Origin: Streptomyces decoyicus
GTDB taxonomy: Bacteria > Actinomycetota > Actinomycetes > Streptomycetales > Streptomycetaceae
Length of the DNA stretch: 64,000 nt
NCBI RefSeq assembly: GCF_019880305.1
Contig: NZ_CP082301.1
Coordinates: 2,418,001 to 2,482,000, forward strand
Direction: 5' to 3'
The translations under genes were made by a program, and so were the position numbers. Each line of letters begins with the position of its first letter. Position 1 is the first letter of the stretch. Positions 1 to 7,324 of this stretch are shown here, in pieces. The notes under the pieces are model-generated. The model worked only from the letters and a program-made list of their open reading frames with translations. It was not told the origin of the DNA and made no database searches.

Positions 1-557
1 CAGAACGGGACGGCGATGGTCAGATACGTGATGACCAGGCCCGCGGGCTGGTTGAGCAGGCCGAGGCTCGCCAGCAGGTTGTACAGCGGCACGATCAGCA
101 CCGCGACCGGGAACATCTGGGTGATCAGCAGCAGCCACATCAGCGGGCGCATACCGGGGAAGCGGAAGCGGCTGACGGCGTAGCCGGTGGTGGCGGCGAT
201 GAACACACCGAGGACGGTGGTCAGTCCGACGACGATCACGGAGTTCTTGAACCAGGTCAGGAACTCGGTGTCGGCCAGGACATGGGTGTAGTTGGCGAGG
301 GTGAAGTGGGTGACGATGCTGGTGGAGAAGGCGTCGTTCTTGGGTTTGAAGGACGTCACCAGCAGCCACAGGGGCGGGAAGACGGCGACGACCGCGGCGA
401 CGGCGAGGGCCGCGTGCAGGCCCAGGGACGCCGGGCGGGACCGCTCGTTGCGTTTACGGGGCGTGCTCGTACGGGACGTGCTCGTGCCCGTCGTGCTCGT
501 CTCCGCTGTTCCCGTTATGCGGGTCGTGCTAGTGGGGTTCGTGCTCGTGGGGGTCAT
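1..557 (-). CDS. malG: Maltose/maltodextrin ABC transporter permease MalG (partial, 3' end outside window)
   Basis: Inner-membrane permease of a CUT1 sugar importer, partner of the MalF-like protein just upstream. Reading the minus strand from the ATG at 555-557 gives a frame open to the window edge, so about 185 residues are visible. The N-terminus is Thr/Ser-rich (repeated TST units, residues 3-30), then a membrane segment (FPPLWLLVTSF), a periplasmic stretch typical of MalG (NYTHVLADTEF) and further helices. The start lies 2 bp after the malF stop, consistent with one malEFG transcript. The Thr-rich head comes from a low-complexity GTGCTCGT-like DNA repeat at about 460-550. The EAA loop is not in the window. 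Confidence 0.88.
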   Translation of the reverse strand, partial: MTPTSTNPTSTTRITGTAETSTTGTSTSRTSTPRKRNERSRPASLGLHAALAVAAVVAVFPPLWLLVTSFKPKNDAFSTSIVTHFTLANYTHVLADTEFLTWFKNSVIVVGLTTVLGVFIAATTGYAVSRFRFPGMRPLMWLLLITQMFPVAVLIVPLYNLLASLGLLNQPAGLVITYLTIAVPF

Positions 558-559
558 GG

Positions 560-1495
560 TCACCACACCTCTCCCTGCTTGCGCAGCGCCCGGCGGTAGA
601 CGACCGCGACGACCGAGAGCAGGACCAGGATCAGTACGCCCCACGCCGCGGACTCGGAGAAGTTGCGGGGGCTGTCGATGAAGGAGAGCCGGTAGGCGTA
701 GGTCACCAGGATCTCGGTGGCGTCGCCGGGGCCGCCCCGGGTCAGCAGGAAGATCACCGGGAACATGTTGAAGGTCCAGATGGTGGAGAGCAGGATCACC
801 GTGCTGCTGACCGCGCGCAGTCCGGGCACGGTGATGTTGCGGAACCGCTGCCAGGGCCCCGCGCCGTCCATCTCGGCGGCCTCGTACAGCTCGCCGGGTA
901 TGGACTGAAGGCCGCCGAGCAGCGCGACCAGCATGAAGGGCACACCCAGCCAGACGTTGACGGCGATGACCGAGAGCTTGGCCCAGGTCGGGTCGTTGAG
1001 CCACGGGACCGCGTCGATACCGCCGCCGGCCAGCAGCTTGTTGAGGATGCCGCTCTTCTCGTTGTAGAGCATCCGCCAGGTGAAGACCGAGATGAAGGCA
1101 GGGATGGCCCACGGCAGGATCAGGGCTAGGCGGTAGAAGGTGCGGCCGCGCAGCGTGCGGTTGAGCATGTTCGCCAGGGCGAGGCCGATGAGGAAGGTCA
1201 GCGAGACACAGCCGACGGTCCACAGGACGGTCCAGCCGAGGCGGTCCCAGAAGACGCTGTCGGAGAGCACGGCCCGGTAGTTGTCCAGGCCGGTGAACTT
1301 GTAGGTGGCGGGGAGGTGGTTGACGCCGATGTTGCGCTCGACGTTCGCCTCATTGGCGTCGGTGAGGGAGAGGAAGACGCCGCGCACCAGCGGATAGCCG
1401 ATGATCACCCCGATGACCAGTACCACCGGGGCGACCATCGTCCATGCGTACCAGTGGGTGCCCAGCGCCCGGCGCACCCGTACAGCAAAGGTCAC
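560..1495 (-). CDS. malF: Maltose/maltodextrin ABC transporter permease MalF
   Basis: A 311-residue membrane permease that pairs with MalG to form the channel for maltose/maltodextrin uptake. It has about six hydrophobic segments; the first follows a short basic N-terminus (RRALGTHWYAW). The EAA signature that contacts the ATPase is visible (LYEAAEMDGAGPWQRF). The start is GTG at 1493-1495, overlapping the malE stop as GTGA, which indicates translational coupling. No ATPase is encoded here; Streptomyces sugar importers of this class usually share the distant MsiK ATPase (family knowledge). Assignment to maltose rests on the neighbouring GH13 glucosidase, MalR and the operator. Confidence 0.9.
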   Translation of the reverse strand: MTFAVRVRRALGTHWYAWTMVAPVVLVIGVIIGYPLVRGVFLSLTDANEANVERNIGVNHLPATYKFTGLDNYRAVLSDSVFWDRLGWTVLWTVGCVSLTFLIGLALANMLNRTLRGRTFYRLALILPWAIPAFISVFTWRMLYNEKSGILNKLLAGGGIDAVPWLNDPTWAKLSVIAVNVWLGVPFMLVALLGGLQSIPGELYEAAEMDGAGPWQRFRNITVPGLRAVSSTVILLSTIWTFNMFPVIFLLTRGGPGDATEILVTYAYRLSFIDSPRNFSESAAWGVLILVLLSVVAVVYRRALRKQGEVW

Positions 1496-2769
1496 TTGTA
1501 GTCCTTGAGCAGCTTCCGGTAGGCGTCGCCGGTCGCCTTGGCGGCCTGCTCGGGCGTGGCGGAGCCGGTGAGCACCTTGTTCATCTGCACCTTGATCGGC
1601 TCGAAGAGGGAGTTGCCCTCGGCGATCCAGGGGCGCTGCACGGCCCCGTCGACGGCGGGCTTGAAGAACTTGACCATCTCGTTGTTCTTGACGGCCGGCA
1701 CCTCGTACACGGACTTGCGGGTGGGCAGCAGGCTGAGCTTCTCGTTGGTCTGCTGCTGGACCTTGGCCGAGCTCATGTACTTCACGAAGGCATAGGAGGC
1801 CTGCAAGTTCTTGCTGCCGGCGTAGACGGAGAGGTTCCAGCCGCCCTGCGGGGAGCCCTGGGCGGTGCTGCCGCCGGGTACGGGGGCGACGCCGAGGTTC
1901 TTCTTGTCCTTGAAGGACTTGCCGGCGCGGGCGCCCTCGATGTCCCAGGGGCCGTCGACGGCCATCGCGACCGTGCCGTCCTTGAGGGCCCTGAGCTGGT
2001 TCTCCTGGCCGTCGGTGGCGTCGGTGACCGCGGCCTTGGAGTCGACCAGGCTCTTGATGGTCTTGAACGCCTTGACGCCGGCACCGTCGTCGATCTCCAC
2101 GACCTTGTCGCGGGCGTCGACCATGTTGCCGCCCTCGCCGTAGAGGTAGGGCAGGAACCAGTAGGGGTCGTCGCCGCGCAGATAGAGGGCGGTGGCGCCG
2201 GTCTTGGCCTTGATCTTCTTGGCGGCGGTGGCCAGCTCGGCGAAGTTCCTGGGCACCTCGACGCCGGCGTCCTTGAGGAGCTTCTTGTTGTAGAAGAGGG
2301 CGAGGGTGTCGATGACCTGCGGCGCGGCGTAGGTCTTGCCCTTGAATCTGGTGGAGCCGACGGCCTGCGGGAGGTAGTCGTCCGTCTTGTCGAGGGCGGG
2401 GGTGCCGTCGAGGGGTGCGAGGTAGCCGAGGTTGGCGAAGTCGGCGACCCAGGCGACCTCGGTACGCATCACGTCGGGGGCTCCGGAGTTGCCGCCGGCC
2501 GCGTTCTTGAACTTGGCGTTGGCGTCGCCGAACGGCACGTTCACATATTTGACGTGGACCTTCGGGTGCTCTTTCTGGAAACCTTCGGCAAGCTTGCGGT
2601 ACGTCGCCTTCTCGGCGTCGTTGGAGGTGTCCCAGAAGGTAACGGTTCCGGACAGTTCGCCCCCGGAGCCGGCGCCGTCGCTGCTGTCACCTCCGCCGCA
2701 CGCCGTCGCTGCCAGTGCCAGGCCCGCTACCAGCGCGGTGGCCGTTACGCCCCGTATGCCACGCCGCAT
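1492..2769 (-). CDS. malE: Maltose/maltodextrin-binding lipoprotein MalE
   Basis: A 425-residue extracellular solute-binding protein of family 1. The N-terminus is a lipoprotein signal peptide (basic MRRGIRG, hydrophobic core, then the lipobox LAATAC with the acylated Cys near residue 24), followed by a Gly/Ser/Asp linker. The mature part has the usual pattern of this family (GTVTFWDTSN, FNYKK-type lobe motifs, WDIEGA). It captures maltose or maltodextrins and delivers them to MalF/MalG. It is the first gene of the minus-strand operon, reading from a divergent promoter region with a MalR-type palindrome. The RBS region AAGGAG lies just before ATG 2769. Confidence 0.92.
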   Translation of the reverse strand: MRRGIRGVTATALVAGLALAATACGGGDSSDGAGSGGELSGTVTFWDTSNDAEKATYRKLAEGFQKEHPKVHVKYVNVPFGDANAKFKNAAGGNSGAPDVMRTEVAWVADFANLGYLAPLDGTPALDKTDDYLPQAVGSTRFKGKTYAAPQVIDTLALFYNKKLLKDAGVEVPRNFAELATAAKKIKAKTGATALYLRGDDPYWFLPYLYGEGGNMVDARDKVVEIDDGAGVKAFKTIKSLVDSKAAVTDATDGQENQLRALKDGTVAMAVDGPWDIEGARAGKSFKDKKNLGVAPVPGGSTAQGSPQGGWNLSVYAGSKNLQASYAFVKYMSSAKVQQQTNEKLSLLPTRKSVYEVPAVKNNEMVKFFKPAVDGAVQRPWIAEGNSLFEPIKVQMNKVLTGSATPEQAAKATGDAYRKLLKDYK

Positions 2770-2839
2770 GTGAACTCCTTAGGGAAATGCCTCAGATGGC
2801 GGTCAGGAACGTAACAGCGCTGAAAACAAACCGAAAGAC

Positions 2840-2860
2840 CTTGCGGCAATTTTCTGCAAG
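2840..2860. promoter_or_regulatory. Candidate MalR operator (imperfect palindrome) in the malE / alpha-glucosidase divergent region
   Basis: Half-sites CTTGCGG (2840-2846) and CTGCAAG (2854-2860) form an inverted repeat with one mismatch around an AT-rich centre. CTTGCAG-type repeats are the known recognition element of Streptomyces MalR (recalled from the literature, not searched). A further TTGCAA half-site is at 2875-2880. The site lies in the 224-bp gap between the divergent malE and the GH13 gene, so one regulator could control both directions. Confidence 0.7.
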
Positions 2861-2993
2861 ACTGTGGGAACGAATTGCAACGAGATGGCTGGAACGGGAC
2901 CCTCCGGACGCCCTCGTCACCGTCACCCCGCGCCCGTCCGAGCGTTGATTCCGTGAAGGCACCGACGCCTCTTGATCTCGACAGGGACGGCAG

Positions 2994-4667
2994 ATGACCC
3001 AGGAGCTCACTTCCCCCAGCCCCGCCCCCCAGGCCCCCGGAACGGGCCGAGGTCCGGGGTGGTGGCGCGACGCCGTCATCTACCAGGTGTACGTGCGCTC
3101 CTTCGCCGACAGCGACGGCGACGGCATCGGCGATCTGCGCGGGGCCCGCGAGCGGCTGCCGTACCTCAAGGACCTGGGGGTGGACGCCGTCTGGCTCACC
3201 CCGTTCTATGCCTCACCGCAGGCCGACGGCGGCTACGACGTCGCCGACTACCGTGCCGTCGACCCGCTCTTCGGCACCCTCCAGGACGCCGACGACCTGA
3301 TCCGCACCGCCCATGACCTGGGCCTGCGGGTGATCGTCGACATCGTCCCCAACCACACCTCCGACCGGCACCCGTGGTTCCAGGACCCCGCACTCGCCCG
3401 GCAGCGCTACATCTTCCGCCCCGGCAAGGGCGAGAGCGGCGAACTCCCGCCCAACGACTGGGAGTCGGTCTTCGGCGGCCCGGCCTGGGCCCGTACCGAC
3501 CGGGGCGACTGGTATCTGCACCTCTTCGCCCCCGAGCAGCCCGATCTGAACTGGGACAACCCGGAGGTGCACACCGAGTTCGAGGCCATCATGCGCTTCT
3601 GGCTCGACCTCGGGGTGGACGGCTTCCGGATCGATGTCGCCCACGGCATGATCAAGGCGCCCGGCCTGCCGGACATCGGCCACGGCGCCCAGGCCCAGCT
3701 GATCGGCGCCCAGGTGCTGCCGTTCTTCGACCAGGACGGGGTGCACGCCATCCACCGCGCCTGGCGCCGGCTGCTGGACGGCTACGGCGACGCCCGCGGC
3801 AAGCAGGTGATCGGCGTCGCCGAGGCCTGGGCGCCCACCGCCGAGCGGCTCGCCCTCTACGTCCGCCCGGACGAGCTCCACCAGGCCTTCAACTTCCAGT
3901 TCCTGAACGCCCCTTGGCAGGCCGACGGGCTGCGCTCGGTGATCGACGCCTCGCTCGCCGCCACCGCCTCGGTCGGCGCCCCCACCACCTGGGTGCTGTC
4001 CAACCACGACGTCGTACGCCACACCACCCGCCTCGGCGGCAGCCTCGCCCGCGCCCGCGCCGCCACCCTCCTGATGCTGGCCCTGCCCGGCTCCGCCTAC
4101 CTCTACCAGGGCGAGGAACTGGGCCTGCCCGAGGTCACCGACCTGCCCGACGAGGTCCGTCAGGACCCGGCGTTCTTCCGCGGCGGCCGGGAGACGGGCC
4201 CGGCCGGCCCCGGCACGGACACCGAGTCCGCCCCCGACGGTGTCGCCACGGCCGGCGGCCAGGACGGCTTCCGCGACGGCTGCCGGGTACCGCTCCCCTG
4301 GTCCGGCGAGCTGCCCCCGTACGGCTTCGGGCCCGGCGGCAGCTGGCTGCCGCAGCCCGCCGACTGGGGCGGCCTCACCGTCGCGGCCCAGACCGGCGAC
4401 CCCGCCTCCACCCTGGAGCTCTACCGCACCGCCCTGGAACTACGGCGCCGGCTGCCGGGGCTGGGCGACGGCCCGATGAGCTGGGCTCCCGCGCCCGACG
4501 GGGTGCTCGCCTTCACCCGCCCCGGCCTGCTGTGCACCGTCAACACCCTGGGGCACGACGTCGGGCTGCCCGCGCCCGGAACGCCGCTGTTGTCCAGCGC
4601 CCCGGTGACCGTCGACGATGCCACCGCCCGGCTCCCCGGTGACAGCTGTACCTGGTGGGCAATCTGA
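2994..4667 (+). CDS. aglA: GH13 alpha-glucosidase (maltose/oligosaccharide hydrolase)
   Basis: A 557-residue glycoside hydrolase family 13 enzyme, cytoplasmic (no signal peptide), expected to release glucose from imported maltodextrins. The four GH13 regions are present: DIVPNH near residue 112, GFRIDVAHG (nucleophile Asp) near 211, a VAEAW segment with the acid/base Glu near 275, and LSNHD near 340. The N-terminal motif YQVYVRSFADSDGDGIGDL is the usual oligo-1,6-glucosidase/alpha-glucosidase start. It is divergent from malE and followed 24 bp later by malR. A Gly/Pro-rich insert (about residues 395-430) separates the barrel from the C-terminal beta domain. The gene symbol follows the Streptomyces aglA usage and is by context. 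Confidence 0.85.
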   Translation: MTQELTSPSPAPQAPGTGRGPGWWRDAVIYQVYVRSFADSDGDGIGDLRGARERLPYLKDLGVDAVWLTPFYASPQADGGYDVADYRAVDPLFGTLQDADDLIRTAHDLGLRVIVDIVPNHTSDRHPWFQDPALARQRYIFRPGKGESGELPPNDWESVFGGPAWARTDRGDWYLHLFAPEQPDLNWDNPEVHTEFEAIMRFWLDLGVDGFRIDVAHGMIKAPGLPDIGHGAQAQLIGAQVLPFFDQDGVHAIHRAWRRLLDGYGDARGKQVIGVAEAWAPTAERLALYVRPDELHQAFNFQFLNAPWQADGLRSVIDASLAATASVGAPTTWVLSNHDVVRHTTRLGGSLARARAATLLMLALPGSAYLYQGEELGLPEVTDLPDEVRQDPAFFRGGRETGPAGPGTDTESAPDGVATAGGQDGFRDGCRVPLPWSGELPPYGFGPGGSWLPQPADWGGLTVAAQTGDPASTLELYRTALELRRRLPGLGDGPMSWAPAPDGVLAFTRPGLLCTVNTLGHDVGLPAPGTPLLSSAPVTVDDATARLPGDSCTWWAI

Positions 4668-4691
4668 CAGCAGACCGGTACAGTCCCACCC

Positions 4692-5741
4692 ATGACCGCC
4701 CGGCTGGCCGATATCGCAGCGCAGGCGGGTGTCAGCGAGGCCACCGTCAGCCGGGTTCTCAACGGGAAGCCCGGTGTCTCCGCCACCACCCGCCAGTCCG
4801 TGCTTGCCGCCCTCGATGTGCTGGGCTACGAGCGCCCGGTGCGGCTGCGACAGCGCAGCGCGGGGCTCGTCGGGCTGATCACGCCGGAGCTGGAGAACCC
4901 GATCTTCCCGGCCTTCGCCCAGGTCATCGGGCAGGCGCTGACCCGCCAGGGCTACACGCCCGTCCTTGCGACCCAGACCCCGGGCGGCTCCACGGAGGAC
5001 GAGCTGACCGAGATGCTGGTGGACCGCGGGGTGGCCGGCATCATTTTCGTCTCCGGGCTGCACGCCGACACCTCCGCCGACATGCAGCGCTATGAGCAGC
5101 TGCGCGGCCAGGGCGTGCCGTTCGTCCTCATCAACGGCTTCTCCGGCAAGGTGCAGGCACCCTTCGTCTCCCCCGACGACCGGGCCGCGGTGGATCTGGC
5201 GGTCACCCACCTCAGCGCGCTCGGCCACCGGCGGATCGGGCTGGCGCTCGGCCCCAAGCGCTTCGTGCCGGTGCAGCGCAAGATCGAGGGCTTCGTACGC
5301 GCCATGCAGGAGCGGCTCCAGATCGGCCCCGCCGAGGCGGAGCCCTTCATCCAGCACTCCCTCTACACACTCGAGGGCGGTCAGGCCGCGGCGGGTGCAC
5401 TGATCGAGCGGGGCGCCACGGCGATCGTCTGCGCCAGCGACATGATGGCGCTCGGCGCGATCCGCGCGGCCCGGCAGCGCGGGCTCGATGTGCCGCGCGA
5501 GATCTCGGTGGTCGGCTTCGACGACTCCCCGCTCATCGCCTTCACCGACCCGCCGTTGACCACGATCCGGCAGCCGGTCACGGCGATGGGTCAGGCGGCG
5601 GTGCGTGCGCTGCTGGAGGAGATCGGCGGAACCCCGGCCCCGCACAGCGAGTTCGTCTTCCACCCCGAGCTGGTGGTGCGCGGATCGACCGCCTCGGCCC
5701 CGAAGCCGGCCAGGATCCCGAAGCCGCTGCGGGCCACCTAA
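4692..5741 (+). CDS. malR: LacI-family transcriptional repressor MalR
   Basis: A 349-residue LacI/GalR regulator. The N-terminal helix-turn-helix is clear (RLADIAAQAGVSEATVSRVLNGKPGVS, quoted here in parts: LADIAAQAGVS and EATVSRVLNGK), followed by the periplasmic-binding-like effector domain (residues about 60-335) with typical motifs such as GLITPELENPIFPAF, CASDMMALGAIRAA and VVGFDDSPL. It should repress malEFG and the GH13 gene in the absence of maltose. It starts 24 bp after the glucosidase stop with no obvious Shine-Dalgarno site. TACAGT about 12 nt before the ATG could be a -10 element of a leaderless promoter, but this is weak. Confidence 0.9.
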   Translation: MTARLADIAAQAGVSEATVSRVLNGKPGVSATTRQSVLAALDVLGYERPVRLRQRSAGLVGLITPELENPIFPAFAQVIGQALTRQGYTPVLATQTPGGSTEDELTEMLVDRGVAGIIFVSGLHADTSADMQRYEQLRGQGVPFVLINGFSGKVQAPFVSPDDRAAVDLAVTHLSALGHRRIGLALGPKRFVPVQRKIEGFVRAMQERLQIGPAEAEPFIQHSLYTLEGGQAAAGALIERGATAIVCASDMMALGAIRAARQRGLDVPREISVVGFDDSPLIAFTDPPLTTIRQPVTAMGQAAVRALLEEIGGTPAPHSEFVFHPELVVRGSTASAPKPARIPKPLRAT

Positions 5742-5843
5742 GGGCCGTGTCCCCCAGAAGTACGGGGGTCCTTCCTCCCTCTCAAGGCCGATACGAGGCC
5801 TCGAATACCCGACCGAAGAATGATCTGCGACACACCCCTTTCT

Positions 5844-5858
5844 GGCAGACTGTCTGCC
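5844..5858. promoter_or_regulatory. Perfect 7-bp-arm palindrome abutting the PAP2 gene start
   Basis: GGCAGAC-T-GTCTGCC ends one base before the ATG at 5860, where it would cover the ribosome-binding or start region. No Shine-Dalgarno sequence is visible between it and the ATG. It could be an operator or an RNA hairpin that gates translation. The binding protein is unknown. Confidence 0.4.
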
Positions 5859-5859
5859 T

Positions 5860-6696
5860 ATGGGTGATGCGAATACGAGGATTTTGGACGGCCCGCCGAC
5901 CACCCCGCCACCCAGGGGGGACCACGCGGACCACCCGGCGCCCGAGAGGCGATTGGCCCGTCTGCGTGCTCCTCGCACACCCCGGCTCTGGTTCGAAGTC
6001 CTGCTGATCGCGGTCAGCTACTGGACCTACTCGGTGATCCGTAACGCGGTGCCCGAGCAGAAGGCCAAAGCCCTGCGGAACGCCGACTGGATCTGGCAGG
6101 CGGAGCACTCGCTCGGCATCGCCGTCGAGCACACCGTCAACCATGCGGTGAACTCCGTGACATGGCTGATCGTGACGATGAACTACTACTACGCGACACT
6201 GCACTTCATCGTGACGATCGGCGTGCTGGTCTGGCTCTACCGCTGGCACCCGGGCCGCTACGCCGCCGCGCGGATGGCCCTGTTCGCCACCACCGCCATC
6301 GCCCTGATCGGCTATTACTTCTACCCCCTGGCCCCGCCGCGGCTGATGCCGGACGGCGGCTTCGTCGACACCCTGATCGCCCACGGGACCTGGGGCTCGA
6401 TGGCGTCCGGCAATCTCGCCTCGATGTCCAACCAGTACGCCGCGATGCCGTCGATGCACATCGGCTGGTCGCTGTGGTGCGGCATCACCATCGCCCTGCT
6501 GGCAAAGCCGTTGTGGGCCAAGGTCCTCGGGCTGCTCTACCCCGCCCTCACCCTGCTGGTCATCGTCTCCACCGCCAACCACTTCTGGCTGGACGCACTC
6601 GGCGGAGTGGTATGCCTGAGCTTCGGCTTCGCGCTGGCGAGCGTGTGGTTCGGGTCGTTGCCGCATCGGCTGACACGGCGCCTTGCGGTGGCCTAG
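5860..6696 (+). CDS. PAP2-superfamily integral membrane phosphatase / phosphotransferase (AUR1-like)
   Basis: A 278-residue polytopic membrane protein with about six hydrophobic helices. The last two parts of the PAP2 phosphatase signature are visible: MPSMHIGWS (His-bearing motif, residues about 196-204) and ANHFWLDALGG (His-x3-Asp, about 239-249). A PLAPPRLMP stretch precedes them, as in the inositolphosphotransferase-like branch. It probably acts on a lipid phosphate or transfers a polyol phosphate headgroup; the substrate cannot be told. The first 45 residues are Pro/Arg-rich and cytoplasmic. The gene ends against a long inverted-repeat element. It is convergent to glnE. Confidence 0.82.
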   Translation: MGDANTRILDGPPTTPPPRGDHADHPAPERRLARLRAPRTPRLWFEVLLIAVSYWTYSVIRNAVPEQKAKALRNADWIWQAEHSLGIAVEHTVNHAVNSVTWLIVTMNYYYATLHFIVTIGVLVWLYRWHPGRYAAARMALFATTAIALIGYYFYPLAPPRLMPDGGFVDTLIAHGTWGSMASGNLASMSNQYAAMPSMHIGWSLWCGITIALLAKPLWAKVLGLLYPALTLLVIVSTANHFWLDALGGVVCLSFGFALASVWFGSLPHRLTRRLAVA

Positions 6697-6706
6697 CCTT
6701 CCCACG

Positions 6707-6883
6707 CTTTGCTTTGCGCCCCACGTGGTCGGCTTTCCCGCCGGTCCGCTGCGCTTTGCTTTGTGCCCCACGTAGTCGGCTTTCCCGCCGGTCCGCTGCG
6801 CTTTGCTTTGCGCCCCACGTGGTCGGCTTTCCCGCCGTTCCGCTGCGCTTTGCTTTGTGCCCCACGTGGTCGGCTTTCCCGCC
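6707..6883. repeat. 47-bp tandem repeat array (3.75 copies)
   Basis: Units start at 6707, 6754, 6801 and 6848 (last partial), each reading CTTTGCTTTG then YGCCCCACGT then RGTCGGCTTTCCCGCC. Copies differ at only a few positions. The array forms the left shoulder of the long inverted-repeat element. About one unit occurs in the opposite orientation at 7276-7322, so the shoulder pairs with the other side. A coding function is unlikely because the unit length is not a multiple of three. Confidence 0.9.
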
Positions 6884-7275
6884 GTGGTGGTTTGTCGCCG
6901 TTGCGCCTGCGGCGGGCCGGTCCGCTGCGCGGGGCTGTGGGTGCGGTGACGGACCTCCGGGGCCTGGTGTGTGGACTGCTTCGCTTTACGTCCACACACC
7001 AGGCCCCTCCGGCCCGTCCCCTCCCGTGAGTGGATGGGTGAAACGTGGGTGGGGGCGGGCGTTCGGCCCGCGGGTTTACGTGCGAGACGCAAGGCGCACT
7101 GGACCACCTACCGGCCCCTCCCCGGCCTTTCCCCACCCACCAACGGGAGGGGACGCGCCGCAGGACGAAGTCCGGAGGAGCGGCACCGCACCCGACAGCC
7201 CCGCGCAGCGGACCCAGCCCGCCGCAGGCGCAACGGCGAGCAACCGACCACGGCGGGAAATCCGAAAACGTGGGC
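6859..7275. repeat. Long inverted-repeat element, copy 1
   Basis: The two halves are imperfect reverse complements over most of their length. The left arm runs from CCCACGTGGTCGG through CTTTCCCGCCGTGG, CGCCGTTGCGCCTGCGGCGGG, GTCCGCTGCGCGGGGCTG and GGTGCGGTGACGG. The right arm carries the reverse complement of each block in mirror order and ends CCGAAAACGTGGGC. At the centre is a perfect 18-bp stem (6959-6976 with 6990-7007; GGGGCCTGGTGTGTGGAC) around a 13-nt loop. It fills the gap between the convergent PAP2 gene and glnE. A second copy is at 23478-23957. Open frames across it are not convincing genes. Confidence 0.85.
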
Positions 7276-7324
7276 CGGAGGCCAAGCGCAGCGGAACGGC
7301 GGGAAAGACAAAAACGTACGGGGA

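Noticed and set aside
4440..5978. 512-residue minus-strand frame antisense to the GH13 gene end and malR
   Set aside because: It is the mirror of well-supported genes, with Arg/Gly/His-rich low-complexity protein, no domain, no ribosome site; typical high-GC shadow.
6707..6883. CRISPR array
   Set aside because: Units are contiguous 47-bp copies without unique spacers, and no cas gene lies near.
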